Source: CAZHDI01 sp964531285
GTDB lineage: Bacteria > Pseudomonadota > Alphaproteobacteria > JAJFIK01
Length of the DNA: 58,313 nt
Assembly (NCBI GenBank): GCA_964531285.1
Contig: CAZHDI010000011.1
Span: 1 to 58,313, forward strand
Direction of reading: 5' to 3'
In this document: positions 42,716-50,823 of the stretch, piece by piece
Layout of the letters: each line of letters begins with the position of its first letter
How positions within the stretch are numbered: position 1 is the first letter of the stretch
The notes under the pieces: model-generated
Seen by the model: the letters and a program-made list of their open reading frames with translations, nothing else
Database searches by the model: none
Told to the model about the DNA's origin: nothing
Translations under genes and position numbers: made by a program

Positions 42716-43593
42716 GCATATCCTTCGCGCCTCACGCCCAGCCGCTCACCCTTCCGGGAGCGGATGTTTATGCGGGGCCGCCCGGCACCGGCTTTGTCCG
42801 GCTGGCCTTTCAGCGGGAGCCCTGGCGGGTACTCTGGGCGCTGCGCTCCGATGGTGTGCTGTGCGGCATGACCTATCGTCAGGATCAGGATGTCTGGGCC
42901 TGGCACCGGCATCCGCGCTCCGGTCTTGTGCGGGATATCGCGGTGTTGCCGCGCAGTGATGGGACGGGTGAGGATCTCTGGCTCGTCGTGGAGCGCATGG
43001 TGTCCGGCACGCCGGCACGACTGATTGAAATCATGGCGCCGCCCCATCGTCCGGCGGATGCCGATGACAGCGCGGGCTTTGTCTATCTCGACAGCACCCT
43101 GAGTTATGCGGGGCCGCCGGTGACCACGCTGAGCGGATTGGCGCATCTGGAGGGCCAAACCGTCTCCGTGTTGGCCGATGGCGTCGTCCTCGCGTCCCGC
43201 GAGGTTCAGGACGCAGCGATCACGCTGGACGCCCCGGCGTCCCAGGTCCATGTGGGCCTGCCGTTCACCGCTCGGCTTGAGACGCTGGCCTATGACGGCG
43301 GCGACGGTGCGGGGTCGGCGGCGGGACGCGCCCGCGCTGTCAGTGAGGTGAGCATTTTGGTCCATGAGACGGCGGGCGGCAAGGCGGGTCGGGCGATGGA
43401 TGCGCTCGATCCGCTGTTCGACCGGGACGGGACGGACGCTCTCGACAGTCCGGCGCGGCTCGTCAGCGGGTACCGGCGCGTTGCGGTCAATCTCGGTTGG
43501 CAGACGGGCCGGGGTCTGACGATCGTCCAGGATCAGCCGTTACCCATGACCGTGCTCGCCGTCATTCCTGTTGTGACCCGACCCGGACGATAA
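42712..43593 (+). CDS. Phage tail protein, C-terminal part of a split stabilisation-type protein
   Basis: A 293-residue protein matching the C-terminal half of the large podovirus tail proteins. It has FQREPWRVLWALRSDGVLCGMTYRQDQDVWAWHRH, then TTLSGLAHLEGQTVSVLADG, then ITLDAPASQVHVGLPFTARLETL. In intact relatives this region directly follows the DLTILAEHI segment, which ends the gene at 40923. Start at ATG 42712 overlaps the stop of the inserted gene. All three reading frames are intact, so the split is probably functional. Confidence 0.75.
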   Translation: MSISFAPHAQPLTLPGADVYAGPPGTGFVRLAFQREPWRVLWALRSDGVLCGMTYRQDQDVWAWHRHPRSGLVRDIAVLPRSDGTGEDLWLVVERMVSGTPARLIEIMAPPHRPADADDSAGFVYLDSTLSYAGPPVTTLSGLAHLEGQTVSVLADGVVLASREVQDAAITLDAPASQVHVGLPFTARLETLAYDGGDGAGSAAGRARAVSEVSILVHETAGGKAGRAMDALDPLFDRDGTDALDSPARLVSGYRRVAVNLGWQTGRGLTIVQDQPLPMTVLAVIPVVTRPGR

Positions 43594-43604
43594 GGAGACT
43601 CGCC

Positions 43605-44126
43605 ATGTGCGAAGCCAATGCCATCTTCACCGGCGCGCGAACGCTGGCGCGCGGTGGGCGGATCGGCGTCAACAGCCTGTCGCGGGCCAATGCCGCCGAT
43701 GCGGCCGCCTTGAGCAATGCCAGGGCGGCGCGGGCCGTGCGCCGTCAGGTGGCCGCCGCGGAAGAAGCCGCCCGCCGGGAGGCGCGCGAGGGACTCGGCG
43801 CCCTGGCCGCGCGTCAATCGGGAAGCGGCGTGCGGGCCGGCACGGGATCGCCGGTTGACCGCGCCGGCGATCTCGCCGCGGCGCTCGAACTCGACATTCT
43901 GACGGATCGCGCGCGCGGTGAGGCGCGGGCGCGGCGGTTTGAGGCGCGGGCCGGTCAGAACCGGGCGCGGGCCCGGCGGGCAAGGCGCAGCGGCGCGCTC
44001 AGCGCGGCGTCCAGTCTCCTCGGGCTGGGCGACCTGATCAACGAGACAGCGGGGTCATCGGGCGGATCCGGCGTCGATACCGAACGGGCCGAGGGCGGAC
44101 GGATCACGATTCCATCGAGCCTGTAA
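43605..44126 (+). CDS. Internal virion protein-like phage protein
   Basis: A 173-residue protein starting at ATG 43605 with AAGGAGA nine bases upstream. It is extremely rich in alanine and arginine, with long helical stretches (AADAAALSNARAARAVRRQVAAAEEAARREAREGL) and a glycine/serine-rich end. Position after the tail proteins and before the fibre, and the composition, resemble T7 gp14-type internal virion (ejection) proteins, which line up in this place. The larger partners gp15 and gp16 are absent from the window. Confidence 0.55.
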   Translation: MCEANAIFTGARTLARGGRIGVNSLSRANAADAAALSNARAARAVRRQVAAAEEAARREAREGLGALAARQSGSGVRAGTGSPVDRAGDLAAALELDILTDRARGEARARRFEARAGQNRARARRARRSGALSAASSLLGLGDLINETAGSSGGSGVDTERAEGGRITIPSSL

Positions 44127-44161
44127 AACGCCCCTTACAGCTTCAGTTCCGGAGGATATCC

Positions 44162-46735
44162 ATGACCGTCTCGGTACAGAGCCGGTCCGCGTCCCATAAT
44201 GGGGACGGGACGACGGTGACATTCGCATTCGGATTTTTCATTGCGGCGGCGGCGGATCTGACGGTGATCCGCTCAAGCGCGGACGGTACCGAGACGGTGT
44301 TATCGCTCGGTACGGACTATACGGTCAGCGGAGCCGGCGAGACGTCCGGCGGATCGGTCACGGTGAGCGTGGCGCCGGTCGCGGGCGAGACCCTGCATCT
44401 GGTTGCCGTCACGCCGGTCTCCTCAAGCCTTGATCTCGAACAGGGCGGACCGTTCCTGTCCGGAGCGATCGAAGGGGCGGTGGACAAGCTGACCCGCATC
44501 GCCCAGGAGCAGGCCGAGACGATGGCGCGCGCGCCCCAGGTGCCCCTGGGCGAGACTGCGCCGGACCTGCCCGGGACCGCGGACCGGGCCGGCAAACTCT
44601 TGGGCTTTTCGGCCGATGGCAGCGCCTTTGCCGTGGGCGCGGATTTCACCATTGTCGATCAGATCGCGCCGCTGACGGCGATCGCGGATGATGTGAGCAC
44701 GGTCGCCGCGCTCGGCGGCGCGGTGGCGAGCCTGGGCGCGGTATCGGCCGATGTCTCGGCTCTGGGACCCATCGCGAGCGATATCACGACCGTTGTCGGC
44801 ATGTCCGGTGAGATCCAGTCGGTCAATCTCGACCCGCTCTATCACGGCGGACGGCAGACGGGTTTGGCGGCCTTTCATCTTCATGCGGCGGATGTCGCGG
44901 CCAACAAGTCCGGCATCGTTCATATCTGGATCACCGGAGATAGCATCGGTGGCAAGCCGGATGTTTTGCGGACCCATTTGGAACGGGCCATCGGCGTCCG
45001 GGCCGGGATCGGCATGAGCGCGGGACAGGGCTGGTCGGTGGTCAGCGGCACGGCGGCATCGGAAAGCTCGACCCTGTGGATCACCGGCGCGCTGTATCAT
45101 GCCGAGGCCAATACGACCATCGAGTGGAAACCGGGCGGGGTCGATCCGTTTGCGGATCAGGCCAAGGTGTTTCTGGTCGAAGAAGACGGCGCCAGTCAGG
45201 TCACTGTGCGCTTCACGCTCGATCCGGGCGGCGCCGATACGATCACCGATGTGACGGTGGATCTGGACAACAGCGGGGCGGCGGCGCTGCGCCCGATCAC
45301 CTATAACCGGCCGGCGGGCAATGAGGGCAAGCGGGTCAATATACGGATCATCACCCATGATGATAGTAAGGGCGGCGCGCGGACGTTGCCTCAAGGCTGG
45401 ACCGTGACCGGACCCGCCGATGGCGCCGCGCAGCGCTGGGGCGCCATGGTGTACAACCAGAGTGTGGCCGGGCTCAATCTCGATCAGACCGCCGCCGTCA
45501 GCGCGGCGGGCCGGGCCTTCTCCAAGGCGGTGATCCAGGAAATCGGCGGCGCGCATCTCGTGTTCAGCCAATGGCACGACGCGGGAGACGGCGACACGGA
45601 CCCGCCGGAGAGCGGTACGCAGTACACGAATTACCTGAACTTCCTGGAGATTTTCGAGGACGACAACGATCCGCCCAATTACGGGACTGGCTTTGTGCTC
45701 CAGGCCGGTCCCGGCACCGGGACCATGGCGACAGGCGTTGAAGGGACCGTGGATGACGGCGCGGGCGGGACCATCACACGGATGGAGTATTACCGCCGTC
45801 AGGTCCGCCAGTTGGAGCGGGCCAAAACCAATGTCGCGATTGTCGATTTTGGGAAATGGGTCAGTACGTTCGCCGAGGCGGTCGAGATCGGCGTTTACAC
45901 CGGATCGGACGGCACCCATCCCACGGCGCTCGCAAACGAGGCGATGGCCGGGATCTTGTGGGAGGCCATTGGCGGGCCGCTCTTGGCGGCGAACGCCAAT
46001 CATCCGGTTTCGGTCAATGCACCGACCGTCCGAACGGACCGCATCGAGCTGGGATTGTCGAATAATACCCGTGAGGAGGTCGCAAACAACTATCTGGAGC
46101 GAACCCCGGCAGGCGGTCTCGATGCGCATTTCGACTGGAACTACCGGTTCTATCTCAACGATGAGTTACGTTTCCAAATCCGGCATGACACCAAGCGGGT
46201 CGAGGTGGCGGGACACATCGACCTGATGGACCCGGCGGATTTCTCATCCGTGGGGGCCCGTCTGGAATATGAGTTTAACGCGGGCGTGCCGTATTGGAAC
46301 TGGAATGGGAAAGACCACAGGAATTACGGCAAATTCCGCTCCGAAATCGTCATCGAGGACACCAGCGAACCGCTGCTCGACGTGGCCCGGCTGAACGCGG
46401 CCAATGGCGGCGATGTGGACCATATCCATTTGAGGCGCGGGGGTGATCCGTCAACGTCCAAAGAACTGGAAATCCACACCGAGGGCACGGCCACCGACGT
46501 GACGGCGGTCAAGCTGGTGGTGGATGCCGTCGAAATCCTGCGGGTGACCGATGGCGGTTCGGTGCGCGTGGACGAGGTCGAACTCGGCGACGGCGGGCCG
46601 AAAATCATGGCGCTGACGGTCGATCCGACGGCGGGCGGCGGTGTCGCCGCGCCCCTGGGATCGCTGGGCCTGCGGGACGATGGCGCCGTCTACCGCAAGA
46701 GCGGCGCGGGCAACACGGACTGGACGGCGCTGTGA
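44162..46735 (+). CDS. Tail fibre with SGNH hydrolase domain
   Basis: An 857-residue receptor-binding protein. Residues 1-125 follow the T7 gp17 N-terminal domain (TVTFAFGFFIAAAADLTVI, ALDKL-like VDKLTRIAQEQAE) that plugs into the tail. Residues about 250-610 form an SGNH/GDSL hydrolase. Ser261 lies in WITGDSIGG, and Asp583 and His586 in DGTHP complete the triad. The C-terminal 200 residues are beta-rich. The hydrolase probably removes acyl groups from surface polysaccharide during adsorption. Ribosome site GGAGG lies 5-10 bases upstream. Glycine/alanine-rich linkers suggest domain shuffling. Confidence 0.85.
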   Translation: MTVSVQSRSASHNGDGTTVTFAFGFFIAAAADLTVIRSSADGTETVLSLGTDYTVSGAGETSGGSVTVSVAPVAGETLHLVAVTPVSSSLDLEQGGPFLSGAIEGAVDKLTRIAQEQAETMARAPQVPLGETAPDLPGTADRAGKLLGFSADGSAFAVGADFTIVDQIAPLTAIADDVSTVAALGGAVASLGAVSADVSALGPIASDITTVVGMSGEIQSVNLDPLYHGGRQTGLAAFHLHAADVAANKSGIVHIWITGDSIGGKPDVLRTHLERAIGVRAGIGMSAGQGWSVVSGTAASESSTLWITGALYHAEANTTIEWKPGGVDPFADQAKVFLVEEDGASQVTVRFTLDPGGADTITDVTVDLDNSGAAALRPITYNRPAGNEGKRVNIRIITHDDSKGGARTLPQGWTVTGPADGAAQRWGAMVYNQSVAGLNLDQTAAVSAAGRAFSKAVIQEIGGAHLVFSQWHDAGDGDTDPPESGTQYTNYLNFLEIFEDDNDPPNYGTGFVLQAGPGTGTMATGVEGTVDDGAGGTITRMEYYRRQVRQLERAKTNVAIVDFGKWVSTFAEAVEIGVYTGSDGTHPTALANEAMAGILWEAIGGPLLAANANHPVSVNAPTVRTDRIELGLSNNTREEVANNYLERTPAGGLDAHFDWNYRFYLNDELRFQIRHDTKRVEVAGHIDLMDPADFSSVGARLEYEFNAGVPYWNWNGKDHRNYGKFRSEIVIEDTSEPLLDVARLNAANGGDVDHIHLRRGGDPSTSKELEIHTEGTATDVTAVKLVVDAVEILRVTDGGSVRVDEVELGDGGPKIMALTVDPTAGGGVAAPLGSLGLRDDGAVYRKSGAGNTDWTAL

Positions 46736-46787
46736 GGCGAGAGCCGTCCGCAAGCGCGGGCGGCATAACACCGAAAGGAAGAGAGCG

Positions 46788-46988
46788 ATGAAAGATCTGT
46801 TTGCCAGCATTCTGCGCGGGATCGGCATGGAATGGGTGATCCGGACCATGATGGTTTCGGCCCTGGAGGCGGTCCGGGATGTGATCTTGGAAACCGAGAC
46901 CGAATGGGACGACCGCATTGCCCTGAAGGTCGTTGAACGCTTGATCGTGGTGCTCCAGGACGGCCCCACGGAGGCACCGAAAGCCTGA
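46788..46988 (+). CDS. Small phage-end protein, unknown
   Basis: A 66-residue protein with AAAGGAAGAGAG before ATG 46788. It is a helical, mildly amphipathic protein (LFASILRGIGMEWVIRTMMVSALEAVRDVILE) with an acidic middle (TETEWDDRIALKVVERLIVVL). No clear membrane segment is present, so a holin is unlikely, although a hydrophobic cluster at residues 5-25 deserves checking. It is the last gene of the cluster and is followed by a hairpin. Confidence 0.6.
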   Translation: MKDLFASILRGIGMEWVIRTMMVSALEAVRDVILETETEWDDRIALKVVERLIVVLQDGPTEAPKA

Positions 46989-46989
46989 T

Positions 46990-47014
46990 CGCCCTGCCAG
47001 AGGGGCGGCGTTTT
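46990..47014 (+). terminator. Terminator at the end of the phage-type cluster
   Basis: CGCCC at 46990-46994 pairs with GGGCG at 47003-47007, and TTTT follows at 47011-47014 after a few bases. It is a short stem, so this is a moderate call. A second hairpin, TGACCTG-CGT-CAGGTCA at 47062-47078, covers the antiporter stop codon on the other strand. Confidence 0.5.
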
Positions 47015-47070
47015 CAGATGCCCTTCGATGGCGCGTTTGACGGGGCCCGGCGTTGGAGATCTGACCTGCG

Positions 47071-48039
47071 TCAGGTCACAGCGCCCTGGGCGCGGGCGAA
47101 CAGGAACGCGGTATAAGCCCCGTAGCCGAGCAGGAACAGGGTGCCTTCGGTGCGGGTCAGTCGGCCTTTGACGGCGACCAGCATGATCAGCCAGGCGGTT
47201 GCGAGGCCCAGGATCATGAGATCGAATGCGGTGCCGGCATCGTCCACCAGGATCGGCCGGACAAGGGCCGTCACGCCGAGAATGCCCAACAGATTGAACA
47301 GGTTACTGCCCAGAATATTGCCGAAGGCGACATCGGCCTCGCGGCGCAGGGCCGCCATGACCGATGTCGCGAGTTCCGGCAGCGAGGTCCCGATGGCGAC
47401 AATCGTCAGTCCGATGATCGCCTCGGAGATGCCCCAGCCGCGCGCGAGCGTGACGGACCCGTTGACCATCCGGTCGGCCCCGAAAACGACGAGGGCGACG
47501 CCGCCGACGCCCAAGAGGACGGCCAGCGGCAGCGGCAGGCAGTCCGATCCCTTGAGCGCGGCTTCGCCCTCATGCATCTGCGCCGAGGGGCCGTTATCGG
47601 CCCGCTCGCTGAGATAGGTCAGCACGATGTAGGCGATCAGCATGCCGGTGAAGAGCAGCCCGGCCCAGCGGCTGACCTCGCCGCTCGCGATCACGGCGAC
47701 GCACAGGATGGTTGCGACCGCCAGCACGGGCCCGTCGCGCTTGAAGGCGACCCGGCAGCAATACATCGGGGCGATCGCCGCCGCACAGCCGAGGATCAGG
47801 AGAATATTCGCGACATTGCTGCCGATCACATTGCCGATCACGAGGCCCGGGGCATCGGCCATGACGGCCCGGATCGAGGTGAACAATTCCGGAGTAGAGG
47901 TGCCGAACCCCACCAGCACAAGGCCGACCAGCAGCGTCGACAGGCCCAGGCGTTTGGCGCCGGCGACAGCGCCGCGGACCAGGAGGTCGCCGCCCACGGT
48001 CAAACAGACGAAGCCGATAAGGATGTTGAGAAAGGCCAT
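47071..48039 (-). CDS. Calcium/sodium antiporter (CaCA family)
   Basis: Inner-membrane exchanger of 322 residues with about ten hydrophobic helices. It has the two inverted alpha-repeats that bind the ions: GFGTSTPELFTSIRAV...GNVIGSNVANILLILG and AIGTSLPELATSVMAAL...GNILGSNLFNLLGILG. A hydrophilic loop near residue 150 separates the halves. Size and layout fit the YrbG-type exchangers. A perfect 7-bp inverted repeat overlaps the stop codon. The gene is monocistronic and points toward the phage-type cluster. Confidence 0.9.
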   Translation of the reverse strand: MAFLNILIGFVCLTVGGDLLVRGAVAGAKRLGLSTLLVGLVLVGFGTSTPELFTSIRAVMADAPGLVIGNVIGSNVANILLILGCAAAIAPMYCCRVAFKRDGPVLAVATILCVAVIASGEVSRWAGLLFTGMLIAYIVLTYLSERADNGPSAQMHEGEAALKGSDCLPLPLAVLLGVGGVALVVFGADRMVNGSVTLARGWGISEAIIGLTIVAIGTSLPELATSVMAALRREADVAFGNILGSNLFNLLGILGVTALVRPILVDDAGTAFDLMILGLATAWLIMLVAVKGRLTRTEGTLFLLGYGAYTAFLFARAQGAVT

Positions 48040-48117
48040 GAGGTCCGGAATTGGTTAACAGATCATGGGCACAGACAGGGTGTGCCCATGCTGCGCCGCG
48101 CCTGCATAGATAGGAAG

Positions 48118-50094
48118 TTATCGCCCGCTTTCCATGACCGGGCGCGACAGGATGCGGAAGACGGCCGCCATGGCGGCGAGGGCGAGCGGCAGGGCCAGCC
48201 ACCAGGCGAGGCCGAACCCGACCGGCAGCAGGCCGAACAGGATCGCCGCCATCCCGGCCAGAAGCGCATAGGGCAATTGGGTGCGCACATGGTCGGCATG
48301 GTCGCAGCCGGCGGCGAGCGACGACATCACGGTCGTGTCCGAAATGGGCGAGCAATGATCGCCCCAGACCGCGCCGCCCATCACCGCGCCGATGGTGGCC
48401 GAGAACACCGCGGCTTCGATCCCCGACAGCCCGCCTCCGGCCCCGGTAACGGCCCAGGCGAGGGGCACGACCAGCGGCATCATGATGCCCATCACGCCCC
48501 AACTCGTGCCGGTGGTGAAGGCCATCGCCGCGGCGAGCAGGAATACCAGTGTCGGCATCGCCCAAAGGGGCAGGCTGTCACCCAGCAGCGTCACCAGATA
48601 GGTGTCGGTCTGGATCATGCCGTTCACGGTCGACAGGCTCCAGGCCAGGGTCAGCACCACGGCGGGCAGCATCATCGACCGGGTGCCGGCCAGCCAGGAA
48701 TCCATGGCATGGCCGAGGGTCAGCCGGCCGCCTGCGACCGATAACGCAATGGCCACGATGGCCCCGCCGAGAGACGCCCACAGCATGGCCTTGAAGGAAT
48801 TGCCGGCGCCGAATATGTCCCGCACCGAGGCCCCCGGCGGACTGTCCGCCATGCCGGTCGCGATGACCCCGCCGAGCGTCCCGAAAATCAGCACGCCAAG
48901 CGGAATGACCGCGAACCAGGGATTGGGAGCCGGGGCACCGTCCCACCCGGCCGGGTCCGTATCGCTGCTGTCGAGGCTCGCCGGATCGAAGGTGCCGCCG
49001 GTCCGCGGCGCTTTGGCCCGCGCGGCGCGTTCGCTTGCCAGCATCGGCCCGATATCCCGTCCGGTGAGCGTAACGATCCACACCAGGACGATCGCCAGGA
49101 TCGGATAGAAGGCGAAGGCGAGGCTGTCGAGGAACAGACCGTAGGCGTTGAGATCCTCCGCGCCGAGGGCATCGAGCCCGTCGTCGATGGTGCTCACCAT
49201 GAAGCCGATCCAGGTGGTGATGATCGCCAGCGCCGAGACCGGAGCGGCGGTGGAGTCGACGATATAGGCGAGCTTTTCCCGGCTGATCCGCAGGCGGTCG
49301 GTGATCGGGCGCATGGTGTTGCCGACCACCAGAACATTGGCGTAGTCGTCGAAGAAGATCGCCAGACCCAGGGCGCTGGTGGCCGCCTGGCCGCGCCGCG
49401 GGGTGCGCGCGAGGCGCGCCATGCCGGCGGCGATCCCCGCCATGCCGCCATTCTGGTTCAGGACCCCGATGAGCCCGCCGATCATGATGGTGAAGAGCAG
49501 GATCGACAGCCGGTCCGGGTCGGTGAGGGCAACCACCACCACGTCGGGCATGGCGGCGAAGAAGCCGGTGACCAGGGACTCGAAACTGAGCCCGTAGAAC
49601 AGTGACGCCCCGGCCCAGATGCCGAGGGCCAGCGCCGGGACCACTTGGCGCAGCAGGATCACCGCACCAATGGCGAGGATCGCCGGAAGAAGCGACAGCC
49701 ATCCGGGTACGGCGCTTCGCGTGTCGCGCGCGGCCACCGCGCCGTCCGGCGCCCGCAATTCGAACGCCGCCGCACCGCCCGGCACCGTGACACCCGAAAA
49801 GGTCAGACTGCCGCCGCTTGGCGTTGCGGTATAGGCCGTGCCGGCAACATTCAGTTGCCAGGAGCCGCTGCCGGAGACGGGGGCGGCCGTGATATCGACG
49901 GGCACGCCGGCGAGAAGCAGCGCGGGGACGGCCAGGCTCGGATCGGAGGCCGGCGCAGCGGACGGCTGAGCGGAGGCGGGCGTTATCGCGCCGGCCATGA
50001 TGGCGAGACACCAGACAAGCACGGCGGCACAACCGGTGGACCATGCCGCCCTGAGGGCCGTCTGCCGTGCCGTTTGTTCCCGCGCTCGTGTCAC
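48118..50094 (-). CDS. NhaC-type Na+/H+ antiporter with periplasmic N-terminal domain
   Basis: A 658-residue protein starting at GTG 50094. The C-terminal 500 residues are a polytopic NhaC-family antiporter, with GLAIFFDDYANVLVVGNTMRPITDRLRISREKLAYIVDSTAAP and GAVWGDHCSPISDTTVMSSLAAGCDHADHV, both typical of the family. Ahead of this lies a signal-like helix (CAAVLVWCLAIMAGAITPASA) and about 95 residues of beta-rich, Ig-like sequence (GSWQLNVAGTAYTATPSGGSLTFSGVTVPG) that would be periplasmic. Such an extension is not part of the basic NhaC fold. The ion cannot be read from sequence. Confidence 0.85.
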   Translation of the reverse strand: MTRAREQTARQTALRAAWSTGCAAVLVWCLAIMAGAITPASAQPSAAPASDPSLAVPALLLAGVPVDITAAPVSGSGSWQLNVAGTAYTATPSGGSLTFSGVTVPGGAAAFELRAPDGAVAARDTRSAVPGWLSLLPAILAIGAVILLRQVVPALALGIWAGASLFYGLSFESLVTGFFAAMPDVVVVALTDPDRLSILLFTIMIGGLIGVLNQNGGMAGIAAGMARLARTPRRGQAATSALGLAIFFDDYANVLVVGNTMRPITDRLRISREKLAYIVDSTAAPVSALAIITTWIGFMVSTIDDGLDALGAEDLNAYGLFLDSLAFAFYPILAIVLVWIVTLTGRDIGPMLASERAARAKAPRTGGTFDPASLDSSDTDPAGWDGAPAPNPWFAVIPLGVLIFGTLGGVIATGMADSPPGASVRDIFGAGNSFKAMLWASLGGAIVAIALSVAGGRLTLGHAMDSWLAGTRSMMLPAVVLTLAWSLSTVNGMIQTDTYLVTLLGDSLPLWAMPTLVFLLAAAMAFTTGTSWGVMGIMMPLVVPLAWAVTGAGGGLSGIEAAVFSATIGAVMGGAVWGDHCSPISDTTVMSSLAAGCDHADHVRTQLPYALLAGMAAILFGLLPVGFGLAWWLALPLALAAMAAVFRILSRPVMESGR

Positions 50095-50209
50095 GTCGCC
50101 TGCCCCCGGATCTCAAAGCAATCCGGTCAGCATAGACGGTCCCGCGGACCGGACCAAAGAAACTTCAGGGGCCCGCACGGCCATACCGGCGTGTCCGGAC
50201 CCGCGGTGC

Positions 50210-50773
50210 TCAGGCCTGCGACAGGCGCAGCATCAGAGTGCTGCCCGCGAAGCGTTCCATGAACCGGTCCGGCGCCATCCGGGCTGGGGCGGCCACGGCC
50301 GGCTGATCGCCATTGGCTTCGATGCAGTCGAGTTCACTCAGACAGGTCAGCGTGACACCGCGCTCATAAGCATCGCGCAGGGTGTGCGTACAGCCGCTCT
50401 GGCCCTGAGCACTGACAAGCACCGGCACATGGCTGCTATGGGTGAGCATCTCCTCGAAGCGCGGATTGGAGAACGCCGAATGGTCCGAAATCATGAACAC
50501 CATTTCCGAGCACACCGGCTCGAACCCGTCGATGGGCCGCCATTCCGGCGCCTGCGGATCGTATGTGCCGTCGGGCGCCCGGTGCAGTACATGGGCGACC
50601 GGCCAGCCCGACATGCGCGCCAGACGCAGGATGGACCGGATCCGGTCCAGGCGCTGGAACAGATCGGGGCTCATGAGCGTGGGCGATGCCCACAGGCGGC
50701 CGCGTTGTAGTTCCTGCAGAATGATGAGGGGAGACGCTTGTAGCGCGTCCTCTCGTATGTCACCTCGCATCAT
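50210..50773 (-). CDS. Isochorismatase-fold protein with altered triad
   Basis: A 187-residue protein matching the cysteine hydrolase (isochorismatase-like) fold: LIILQELQRG, MSGWPVAHVLH, HSAFSNPRFEEML and VPVLVSAQGQSGCTHTLRDAYERGV. The catalytic Asp-Lys-Cys triad is only partly kept. The nucleophile Cys128 remains, the Asp position is Glu21 and the Lys position (four before the SAF serine) is Ile95. Activity is doubtful. Start is uncertain, since the frame opens at GTG 50815. It probably belongs to a transcript with the GNAT gene 50 bases upstream. Confidence 0.6.
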   Translation of the reverse strand: MMRGDIREDALQASPLIILQELQRGRLWASPTLMSPDLFQRLDRIRSILRLARMSGWPVAHVLHRAPDGTYDPQAPEWRPIDGFEPVCSEMVFMISDHSAFSNPRFEEMLTHSSHVPVLVSAQGQSGCTHTLRDAYERGVTLTCLSELDCIEANGDQPAVAAPARMAPDRFMERFAGSTLMLRLSQA

Positions 50774-50823
50774 TCGTCCAACCCTCTCCCTGATGATCGC
50801 CCCACGCTGACCCACGGTCTTGT

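Larger units (their letters stand above)
32707..46988 (+). mobile_element. Podovirus-type morphogenesis cluster (prophage remnant or GTA-like element)
   Basis: About 14.3 kb of co-directional genes in T7-like structural order: small and large terminase, internal-virion-like protein, head-tail connector, Bbp19-like protein, scaffold, capsid, decoration-like protein, tail tubular protein A, tail proteins, SGNH tail fibre. All frames are intact, tightly packed and have good ribosome sites, so the cluster does not look decayed. No integrase, transposase, repressor, polymerase, holin or endolysin gene is recognisable, and no tRNA flanks it. The listed limits are those of the first and last genes. 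Attachment sites were not found. Confidence 0.8.

Noticed and set aside
46788..46988. Holin gene at the end of the phage-type cluster
   Set aside because: The protein has charged residues throughout and no segment long and hydrophobic enough to span the membrane.
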